Origin: Chthoniobacteraceae bacterium
GTDB lineage: Bacteria > Verrucomicrobiota > Verrucomicrobiia > Chthoniobacterales > Chthoniobacteraceae
Direction: 5' to 3'
DNA length: 64,000 bases
Assembly: GCA_947476255.1 (NCBI GenBank)
Contig: CANJPY010000009.1
Coordinates: 1 to 64,000 of the forward strand
This document shows positions 52,868-60,523 of the stretch, piece by piece. Position numbers and translations under genes: made by a program. How positions within the stretch are numbered: the first letter of the stretch is position 1; every line of letters begins with the position of its first letter. The notes below the pieces were generated by a model, which was not told the DNA's origin, made no database searches, and saw only the letters and a list, made by a program, of their open reading frames with translations.

Positions 52868-53506
52868 CTAAGAACCATCAGCGGAGCGAAATGGATTCTC
52901 AAAGGGGTCCAAATGCACATAGTACCGGTCCAGAAAGGCGGCGACCGCATCTCGGTTTTCCTTGGGCAGGGAGCCGTTTTTTAAAGTTAAAAGCAGCGCC
53001 TTCTGCACGCGGTCGTTACGATGGGCCCGAAGAGAAAGCAGTGCGTGATCTCGCACTGACGCATCTCGGTCTGAAAGAGCGCGTACAAGAGCCAGTGACG
53101 CCATGGGTTCAGTATTAAAGAACTCGAGGACACCAGCAGCTTGGACTCTCACCCGAGCATCCGTATCGCTGCCCAAAAACTCCACTAACAATCCCAGACC
53201 TCTGAGGTCCGCCTTCATTCCCAAACTGCGGACAGCTTCAGCACGGATTTCGGCATCCACACTCCCCCAATCCTCAAGCTCCTTGACCGTGAGTACGCCA
53301 GACTCGAACAAGGAGCGCTGCATTTGCTCAACTTGACTCGGATAGTGAAAGGCGCTTGCTGACGCCTCGGCGGAACCACCTTTGACTTCGTTGCCGAGGG
53401 TGTCGGCAACGGATCGAGGCACGGCATTCTGAAAATGTAAAATGACACCAACCACCACAGCGAGTGCGCCTACGAAGAGTCCTTTTTTCATCGCTTCTGA
53501 GGTCAT
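52868..53506 (-). CDS. membrane-anchored HEAT-repeat protein
   Basis: A 212-residue protein with one N-terminal hydrophobic segment (KKGLFVGALAVVVGVILHF) that is an uncleaved anchor or signal. A helical part with HEAT-type repeats follows at about 75-190: EIRAEAVRSLGMKADLRGLG, ARVRVQAAGVLEFFNTEPMA and ASVRDHALLSLRAHRNDRVQ. It probably contacts a partner protein outside the membrane. It lies between the CLCA-like gene (27 bp) and the 1340-residue protein gene (37 bp), so it is very likely part of the same operon. The start may also be ATG 53491. Confidence 0.8.
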   Translation of the reverse strand: MTSEAMKKGLFVGALAVVVGVILHFQNAVPRSVADTLGNEVKGGSAEASASAFHYPSQVEQMQRSLFESGVLTVKELEDWGSVDAEIRAEAVRSLGMKADLRGLGLLVEFLGSDTDARVRVQAAGVLEFFNTEPMASLALVRALSDRDASVRDHALLSLRAHRNDRVQKALLLTLKNGSLPKENRDAVAAFLDRYYVHLDPFENPFRSADGS

Positions 53507-53533
53507 CGCGAAGTTTGTTCCAGTGGGCTCCGA

Positions 53534-56500
53534 CTAATAGGACAGGCTGAGAACACCGGAGGCAGAGGTTGCGGTGGAGGTAATCTTCGTGCTCTTGGAA
53601 AAAGAGCCTGCCGACAGAGTCACGTTTGCCGTTTGTAAAATGGTTGCCCCCAAATTGAGCCGTGTTCCATTCAGGGAAACAATGCGTCTCTGAAGGTCAA
53701 CCGTCACTGCCACAAAGCCACCGCCGACACTGAGCGTACCCATCGCCTTGGTGGCGTTGATTCCCGTGCCAACCGTGAGCGTATTCGGAGGCACGGTGAC
53801 TAAAAACTGCCCGACCTGCAGCGAGAGACTGTCAGTGCCAGGGGTGTAGCCTCCCCCTTGGGTTTGGTAGGACACGACTGCGCGCAAAGAATCACTGCGG
53901 TTCTGCTTTGCCGAGATGCTGGCAAGCAGACCGTCTACATAGAGAACCTCGCTAGTGGGAAAGTTGCTGGCGCAAACGTAGACAGCAGACTTTCCTTCGG
54001 CATCGGCTCGATTCGAGAGCGCAACCGTCCTCGCAAAGCTGCCAAAGGAGACGCCCACATTGGTAGCTGCATCGAAATCAAACGACCTTGCATCAAACCC
54101 AGTCATGGAGAGGAGCAATTCATGCTTAGAACTGCCTCCAATCGCTGTGGTAAACGTTCCGGTCAACCCACGTGACGGGTCCGAGAGGCCATACACGCCG
54201 GGGACGCGAGTGGGCCGCATACTCGAACCAGCAACGACGATTCGGGAGGAATCCAAAGTCAGGATCAATGAATCCTGCCCAGGCACAAAAGTGCTCGTAT
54301 CCGTGTTGAATGTGCAGCGCAGTTGCACTGTGCCAGTTGATGCCACTGAACTTAACCGCGTTATGCTCAGCGCATCCACTCGCAACCATTCCGTCTGCGA
54401 CACCGCCGGCACTCCCGTGACCGTCACGGTATTCGTACCAATTCTGGTGAAAGGCTTGATCAAAATCGGCGCCGCGGCAGTCAGGGAATTCTCATTCTCA
54501 CCAGTAGCGGCTCGCCCGTTGACATTCACGACCTTCACATTGAAGGCGTACACTCCGTTAGCGGGAAACCCGCCATAATAACCACTGTAAACCCCGTCAC
54601 CCGGTGTTTTATCGCCGTGTATGGAGGCACCGTCGTCAAACAATGTAAAAGAACCCAACACCCCATTGGGTCCAGTAACTTGACCGGTCACGCTTGCGCC
54701 AGCCACCGGTGTTCCTGCCGTCACACTACAGGTAATCAGGGCGGGCTGAGGATAGTTTACCGTCTTGGATGCGACAACGGGAGCGACACTCACCACGGAA
54801 CTGGTTGCATTTGCCATCACATTGTACCGATAGGTCGCACCAGTGTTCGTTTTTGGCGAGGCAACAGAAAGTTTCCAATTTCCAGCGACGGGTCTCGACA
54901 CCCGAAACACCGTGTTGTTCGGCTCCTTCTGCATGACCACCCCGTCCGCACTTGAGCTTTGAGAAAACTTCCTGCCTGAGGGCGAAACCAACTGCGCGTC
55001 CATGCCCTCTTCGGGAGAGGCTACAGAAAAAGTAATCTCTTCGCTCAAGGCATCCACGGGAATCACTGTCTCGGCAGAGGAGTTTTCAAAGAGAAGACTA
55101 CCCAAGGCTTCCATGATCCCGCCACCTCGCAATTCCCCGTAAATTCGCGAATAAATGTCCAGCAAACCGAGACCGTCCGTGGCTTGAAAAAACTTCCCCC
55201 CACTGGTGTTGGCCATTTCCAGAAGACCCGACGTATCCGCACCCGCCCCAAGTGCGATCGAAAAGATGCGTGTCCCGCGGGCAACGGCGTTTTGGGCAAC
55301 CTGAGCCATGGAAATCCTTGAGGAATTGTCCTGACCATCGCTTAAGATGACAATGTTCTCTTGGGCGCCAGCCTCTCCATCATCGCTGAAAACATCCAGA
55401 GCCTTCTGCACTCCATCCCCAATCGCTGTACTGCCCCGTGGCCCTAATAACGAAATCGCGGCTTTCGCGCTCCCGCGAACCGCTCCAGCAGAGTCTACCT
55501 CCGTCAGAGGATAAGTCACAGTAACATCCCCGTCGAAATCAATCACAGCCAAGCGGTCCGCAGGGTAGACATCGGTGTCGGCAAAGCCGTTGACAAAATT
55601 GGTGACAACATGCCGGTCCACAGTCAGACCAGCCATAAAGCCCGCACCCAGCTTCGCAAGCGGCATTCGGTTTTCACCGCCCATGCTGCCCGAGCGGTCC
55701 AAAACGATCGCGAGACGCGAAACATCAGGCATCACAAGCCACTCCACCGAGGTATCACCAACCGGCAAAACCCTGTCGGCAGGCCCATTGTGCGCTTTTA
55801 GAAACACCTTCTCGCCCTTCCACTCAAACTTGCCCAGCGTTTCCCAAGAACTCTCCCCGTTCATGATCCAGTTCTCAGTCATCCACCAGTTCGCGCCAAC
55901 CTGAGAACCTTTGTTGACGTCATACGGACTGTCAAATTCAGTGACCGAATTTCCCACCCCTCCACCGCCAGTCATTATTGTGGGCGCGACCGAAAACGGA
56001 AGGCGTTGAATGGCACTCAAATCAGCGGGCGTCCAACTTGACTTGAGTGACATCGGCACCGATGCGCCCTGATACTCGTCATACAAACCAAAAACATAGT
56101 GCGAGAGCTCATGCACCAAGCTGAACCCACCCCGAAACACAGACCTGTTGCTCCGATGCCTCTCTCCAAACATAGTCGTCCGGTAACCGGGCACCCCTAG
56201 CTTTGCCACTCCATTGCTGAAAGCTGCTGAATTTCCGCGCAGCACCCAAACATCTGCTGTTTCCTTCTTCGAAAAGGCCCTTCGATACACCCTTACCTTC
56301 CCAATTTTCAGCTGCCCGTTGGTCGCGTTCCAAAGCCGAGCCGACGCGTCGTTAAACACGGCGCGCCAACTCTCCAAATTCGTGGCTCCATTCAAGTTTT
56401 CCTCCGTCTCCGAAAATGAAAACACAACGCTGAGGTCGAGCGTTTGAGAAGCCTTATTAATCGACCCATCCCCGGCCGTTGACCGAGGGGCAGCGGCCAA

Positions 56501-56590
56501 TAACCCAGCACCGATTCCCAAACCACATACGAGTCGTCTGAGGGTTCGATTTGAACGACTTTGCCTAGGGGGAGTCAGGGAGGAATTCAT
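53534..56590 (-). CDS. CLCA-like zincin plus von Willebrand A secreted protein
   Basis: A 1018-residue exported protein with a signal at residues about 18-40. The N-terminal domain ends in a zinc site HELSHYVFGLYDEY at 160-173 (HExxHxxxGxxDE), and the earlier FNDASARLWNATNGQLKIGK matches the style of the N-CLCA domain. A VWA domain follows (about 290-480) with a complete MIDAS: DRSGS at 298-302, Thr in GSTAIGDG near 388, and Asp in ILSDGQDN near 418. After it come beta domains, including LFDDGASIHGDKTPGDGVYS, which resembles the region after VWA in animal CLCA proteins. Function is inferred as a Ca/Zn-dependent protease or adhesin. It heads a four-gene exported cluster. Confidence 0.88.
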   Translation of the reverse strand: MNSSLTPPRQSRSNRTLRRLVCGLGIGAGLLAAAPRSTAGDGSINKASQTLDLSVVFSFSETEENLNGATNLESWRAVFNDASARLWNATNGQLKIGKVRVYRRAFSKKETADVWVLRGNSAAFSNGVAKLGVPGYRTTMFGERHRSNRSVFRGGFSLVHELSHYVFGLYDEYQGASVPMSLKSSWTPADLSAIQRLPFSVAPTIMTGGGGVGNSVTEFDSPYDVNKGSQVGANWWMTENWIMNGESSWETLGKFEWKGEKVFLKAHNGPADRVLPVGDTSVEWLVMPDVSRLAIVLDRSGSMGGENRMPLAKLGAGFMAGLTVDRHVVTNFVNGFADTDVYPADRLAVIDFDGDVTVTYPLTEVDSAGAVRGSAKAAISLLGPRGSTAIGDGVQKALDVFSDDGEAGAQENIVILSDGQDNSSRISMAQVAQNAVARGTRIFSIALGAGADTSGLLEMANTSGGKFFQATDGLGLLDIYSRIYGELRGGGIMEALGSLLFENSSAETVIPVDALSEEITFSVASPEEGMDAQLVSPSGRKFSQSSSADGVVMQKEPNNTVFRVSRPVAGNWKLSVASPKTNTGATYRYNVMANATSSVVSVAPVVASKTVNYPQPALITCSVTAGTPVAGASVTGQVTGPNGVLGSFTLFDDGASIHGDKTPGDGVYSGYYGGFPANGVYAFNVKVVNVNGRAATGENENSLTAAAPILIKPFTRIGTNTVTVTGVPAVSQTEWLRVDALSITRLSSVASTGTVQLRCTFNTDTSTFVPGQDSLILTLDSSRIVVAGSSMRPTRVPGVYGLSDPSRGLTGTFTTAIGGSSKHELLLSMTGFDARSFDFDAATNVGVSFGSFARTVALSNRADAEGKSAVYVCASNFPTSEVLYVDGLLASISAKQNRSDSLRAVVSYQTQGGGYTPGTDSLSLQVGQFLVTVPPNTLTVGTGINATKAMGTLSVGGGFVAVTVDLQRRIVSLNGTRLNLGATILQTANVTLSAGSFSKSTKITSTATSASGVLSLSY

Positions 56591-57478
56591 CGGGGTTGAA
56601 ATTTACGTCGAAAGACACTTTAAACTAATGCTCGTTTGCAAACACCCTTGGCGTAGGCAACTCAAAAACGACAGAGCAGCATACATTACACGCAACCATC
56701 GGAAACTCTGTCACAACTAAGACCACATTTTTAAAATTTACTGAAAAACTCCCGCAGGCATTGCTACATCCATCATTTCACAAAAAGATTTCTCCCAGCA
56801 AGACTCCCAGAAACTGTTACCGACATCATCCAAGCCTCTAGCTAACAAGCGGTTCAAAATCCAACAACAGGCAGGCTTGAACAGAATATGGACCGCAAGC
56901 CTGCCTTCAACCTAATTACATCTCAAGCTTTTTTTAAAACAGACAACAAAAACTCCGCACCGCCTTCATCTCTCATGCCTGATGATTTATTTACCACGCA
57001 AACCACTCCGCATTAAACGGCTCCGTCTGTGCTGTCATTCACAGCCCAAACCTCCATTCCCATTCACGCTTACCCGTCACCTCACCCAAAAAACGGCGCG
57101 CAGATGGTTGCAGTGCATGAGCCCCCCCCATACGGCCTCGCTTCACCGGTTGGTCTGACAGACAAATGACCGGTCTGGTCTCCTCACGCCACTCAGACAA
57201 AATCACCCACCAACACTCACCCAAAATTCCCCCCTCCTTTTGAACACCAACTTGCCAGAGCATGAAGCCCAAGCAATTCATGTCCATCAACGCAGCTCTT
57301 AAGGAACAACCCGCCAACCCAAACGAGGAAAGCTACAAACCACTCTCCCGAGATTTTCTCTTAAATCTGCCCACTTCGCCCAGTGTCCTCCGTGGGAAGA
57401 AGCACGACGAATGTATTGAAAGATTGTGCTCCCATGCAGATGCTTTACCTCCTCCTCTACCCAATCCCCCAGCACGCC
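56591..57478. other. long divergent intergenic region with inverted repeat
   Basis: This 888-bp gap, the longest in the window, separates the CLCA-like operon from the PmoA-like gene. Base composition is lower in G+C than the genes, especially at 56690-57000. A perfect 10-bp inverted repeat occupies 56870-56905. Open frames such as 57262-57597 are not convincing. Both promoters should lie here, but I cannot place them with confidence. Confidence 0.55.
56870..56905. repeat. perfect 10-bp inverted repeat
   Basis: GGCAGGCTTG (56870-56879) and CAAGCCTGCC (56896-56905) are exact reverse complements separated by 16 bp. It lies 280 bp upstream of the CLCA-like start. It could be a regulator site or an RNA hairpin; no T-run follows on either strand. 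Confidence 0.85.
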
Positions 57479-58486
57479 ATGACACGTTTTCGATCTCTCG
57501 CCCTTTTTGCAGCAACACCGCTTCTTGCAATCGCTTCGCCTTCGGCAAAAGCTCAAACCACATTCACCTTTGCAGACACTTCAGGCGACCATCTTGATGT
57601 ACAACTCAATGGCAAAGCTCTCGTACGCTGGCAGTATGCCTTTGACTCCTCCTCTCCGGAAAAACTCCACGAGACCTACAAGCCCTACCTTCACTTTCTG
57701 GATGCCGACGGCAAGGATCTCATCACCAAAGGCCCGGGCGGCGAATTCCCCCACCATCGCGGCTGGTTTCTAGGCTGGTCCAAAATCACCACCCCCTTGG
57801 GGACCGTTGACCGCTGGCACATGAAGGGCGGAAACATCGTCCAACAGAAGATCCTTTCCCAGTCCGCCACCAAAGATTCTGCCTCCTTCACAGTCCTTCT
57901 GCACTGGCAAGGCACGACAGAGGCACCGATCCTCTCCGAAGAACGAACCTACACAGTGCGTTCAGCCCCCGCGCCTGCGTACGCACTCGTTGAAATGAAA
58001 AGCGAATTAAAGGCGCTCGCCGGCGAAACAAAACTAGACGGCGACCCCGAACACGCGGGACTCCAATTCCGCCCAGCCGCCGCTATCGAACGCTCCGAAA
58101 CTTCATACGTTTTTCCCAAGGCCGCAGCCGATCCCAAAAAGGACCGCGACTATGCGTGGGTGGCTCAGAAAATGAGCGTGGGCGGCAAGAAATACACCGT
58201 CGCTTTCCTCAATCACCCAGATAATCCCAAGGACACCCCCTTCTCCGCTTACCGCGACTACGGCCGGTTCGGCGGATTTTTCCGCACCACCATCCCCGCA
58301 GACGGAACCGCTGTTCTGCGTGGAGAAATTCTCATTGCCGAAGGTGCACTCACTCCCGAAGCCATCCAAAAGACGGCCAATGCCTTCACGGGGAAAAATG
58401 ACCCCACTCCGGAGGTCACCGAGCGGCCTGCCGACAAACCAGCGCCCAAAAAAGAAGACAAAAAGCCGGACCCAGCTGCAAAGTAA
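57479..58486 (+). CDS. PmoA-like (DUF6807) secreted protein
   Basis: A 335-residue protein with a signal peptide (residues 1-25, cleavage after AKA). It carries the DUF6807/'PmoA' pattern: RWQYAFDSSSPEKLHETYKP, GPGGEFPHHRGWFLGWSKI and HPDNPKDTPFSAYRDYGRFG. The fold is beta-sandwich, and the name PmoA is historical; it is not a methane monooxygenase. Members are common in Planctomycetes and Verrucomicrobiota near carbohydrate genes. The C-terminus is a Lys/Pro/Asp-rich tail. The start ATG 57479 begins the signal peptide. Confidence 0.88.
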   Translation: MTRFRSLALFAATPLLAIASPSAKAQTTFTFADTSGDHLDVQLNGKALVRWQYAFDSSSPEKLHETYKPYLHFLDADGKDLITKGPGGEFPHHRGWFLGWSKITTPLGTVDRWHMKGGNIVQQKILSQSATKDSASFTVLLHWQGTTEAPILSEERTYTVRSAPAPAYALVEMKSELKALAGETKLDGDPEHAGLQFRPAAAIERSETSYVFPKAAADPKKDRDYAWVAQKMSVGGKKYTVAFLNHPDNPKDTPFSAYRDYGRFGGFFRTTIPADGTAVLRGEILIAEGALTPEAIQKTANAFTGKNDPTPEVTERPADKPAPKKEDKKPDPAAK

Positions 58487-58534
58487 TTTTCGGGCCAGCT
58501 TCCCTAAACCCGTCCTCATCACTATACAAAAACC

Positions 58535-59629
58535 ATGTCGAGCCAGTTTGGACATCTATTTCGCATCAGTACCTGGGGAGAATCCCATGGAGGAGAAGTG
58601 GGCGTGGTCGTCGACGGCTGCCCTCCCCTTCTTGAATTGAGCGAGGCGGATATCCAGCGCGATTTGGACAGAAGACGCCCTGGCCAGAGCGAAATTGTGA
58701 CGCCCCGTGACGAAGCCGACCAGTGCCGCATTCTATCGGGCGTTTTCCAGGGCCGCACCCTCGGCACTCCGATCGCCGTGAGTGTTGTCAACAAGGATGC
58801 AAGACCCGAAGCGTATCGCGAGATGGAACACGCCTTCCGCCCGTCGCACGCGGATTACACCTACCAAACAAAATACGGCGTCCGGAACTGGCAAGGCGGC
58901 GGCCGTTCCTCCGCGCGCGAAACTATTGGGCGCGTCGCGGCATCGGCCATTGGCAAGAAGGTCCTCGCAAAGTTCTGCCCCAACCTCGAAGTCATCGCAT
59001 ACGTGCGCTCCATTCAAAACCTCCACGCAGAGGTGCATACCGACACGGTGACGTTCGCCGCAGTGGAATCCAACATCGTGCGCTGCCCGGACGCTGCCAT
59101 GGCGGAACGCATGATCGAGCACATCAAGGCGGTGCGTTCGGACGGCGATTCCGTAGGCGGCGTCGTGGAGTGTGTGGTGAGAGGCGTTCCCCCGGGGCTG
59201 GGAGAACCCGTCTTCGATCGGCTTGAGGCGGACCTCGCCAAAGGAATGCTGAGCCTGCCTGCGACAAAAGGCTTTGAAGTGGGCTCAGGCTTTTCGGGAA
59301 CCGTGCTCCGCGGCTCCGAACATAACGATGCCTTCTATATGGACGATGGCGTCGTGCGCACCCGCACCAACCGCTCCGGAGGCGTGCAAGGCGGCATTTC
59401 CAATGGTGAACCCATTGTATTCCGAGTGGCGTTCAAACCAACCGCGACTATTTTTCAAACACAGCAAACCGTTTCTCCCCAAGGCGAAAACGTAGAGCTC
59501 AAAGCCCGCGGACGGCACGACGCGTGTGTCCTTCCCAGAGCCGTTCCCATGGTCGAAGCCATGACCGTTCTGGTTCTCACCGATCACCTCCTGCGCCAAC
59601 ACGCCCAGAACGGAAACTTCTCCGCTTAG
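58535..59629 (+). CDS. aroC: chorismate synthase
   Basis: A 364-residue AroC. Signatures are [77 protein letters not shown] and the C-terminal [18 protein letters not shown]. It makes chorismate from EPSP using reduced FMN. The start ATG 58535 gives [13 protein letters not shown], the standard N-terminus. It follows the PmoA-like gene after 48 bp but is unlikely to be functionally linked. It is convergent with the SWIM gene. Confidence 0.98.
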   Translation: MSSQFGHLFRISTWGESHGGEVGVVVDGCPPLLELSEADIQRDLDRRRPGQSEIVTPRDEADQCRILSGVFQGRTLGTPIAVSVVNKDARPEAYREMEHAFRPSHADYTYQTKYGVRNWQGGGRSSARETIGRVAASAIGKKVLAKFCPNLEVIAYVRSIQNLHAEVHTDTVTFAAVESNIVRCPDAAMAERMIEHIKAVRSDGDSVGGVVECVVRGVPPGLGEPVFDRLEADLAKGMLSLPATKGFEVGSGFSGTVLRGSEHNDAFYMDDGVVRTRTNRSGGVQGGISNGEPIVFRVAFKPTATIFQTQQTVSPQGENVELKARGRHDACVLPRAVPMVEAMTVLVLTDHLLRQHAQNGNFSA

Positions 59630-59699
59630 CCACGGACCCCAAGTCCGCATTCCTGTCGATCACAAGAGGTGTCCCAGGAACCAAGCGGGACGCCACTCT

Positions 59700-60509
59700 T
59701 CAGGACCGCTTCTTTTTGCGCACCGGGGCTTTCGCCTTCACCTCTCCTTGAACTGTTTGCGCCACAGGCTCGCGCTGCGTATTTCCACCCGCTGGCTCGG
59801 CAATACCATCCACCAAGTCGATCCCGAACAACGCGCCGAGGTCCTCTCCCAAAAGCTCGGTGTCCGCTGACGCGCCATCAGAAACAACCTTCTGACTGCC
59901 ATTCGCGAATAAATCCACAGGCTGCACACCACGCAGTTTAAAAAACAACGCGGGATCAACGTCGAACTTCACGCCCACTCCGTATAGCACCGCAGCCACG
60001 TGCTTGCACATATCCGCCCAGTCCGGACAGGTGCATGACAGCCGTATTTCTTTGGGAGAAGGAAAGATGCCGTTGTCTCTGTCGCAGATCACCTCCATCA
60101 CGCCGGCTCCCAAACGGCCCGCGAGCAGGTCCAACAAGCTCCCTACATTTCCTGCGCATTGTGTCTGGATACGCTGCCACACGTCAGCCTCGAGGCATTC
60201 GATCCGAATCATTACGTCGTAGACAACAGACCCGAGCACGTTCGCGGAAACACAGCCACCATCGATGGAGAGGTTGTAAACACGGCCATTCCGAAGGTAA
60301 GAACGCCCCCGCGGGAGGCGATACTCATAATCACTATAGGCTTCCAAATGCCTGCACCACGCCTTGCCCCAAAAGGTCGTCACCAATTTTTTGCTCCCGG
60401 TCGGAGCTCTCAACACCTCAAAGGACTCTCCAAGTTTCCGCCGCTTCTCGAGATCTTGAAGCCCGCCTGCTTCATGAGAGCCATCTTCGCTGTAGTATTC
60501 CCATCCCAT
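59700..60509 (-). CDS. SWIM zinc-finger protein
   Basis: About 269 residues from ATG 60509. A SWIM zinc finger CTCPDWADMCKHVAAVLYG (CxCxnCxH) lies near residue 155-175. The N-terminal part contains TTFWGKAWCRHLEAYSDYEY and YLRNGRVYNLSIDGG, as in SWIM proteins paired with SNF2 helicases. The C-terminus is basic (KAKAPVRKKKRS), suggesting nucleic-acid binding. It starts 14 bp after the SNF2 helicase stop, so the two form an operon. Confidence 0.9.
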   Translation of the reverse strand: MGWEYYSEDGSHEAGGLQDLEKRRKLGESFEVLRAPTGSKKLVTTFWGKAWCRHLEAYSDYEYRLPRGRSYLRNGRVYNLSIDGGCVSANVLGSVVYDVMIRIECLEADVWQRIQTQCAGNVGSLLDLLAGRLGAGVMEVICDRDNGIFPSPKEIRLSCTCPDWADMCKHVAAVLYGVGVKFDVDPALFFKLRGVQPVDLFANGSQKVVSDGASADTELLGEDLGALFGIDLVDGIAEPAGGNTQREPVAQTVQGEVKAKAPVRKKKRS

Positions 60510-60523
60510 ACTCCTGCCCTTTA

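Noticed and set aside
57262-57597. 111-residue plus-strand frame before the PmoA-like gene
   Set aside because: The first 55 residues look slightly protein-like, but it overlaps the signal peptide of the PmoA-like gene in another frame and shows no family.
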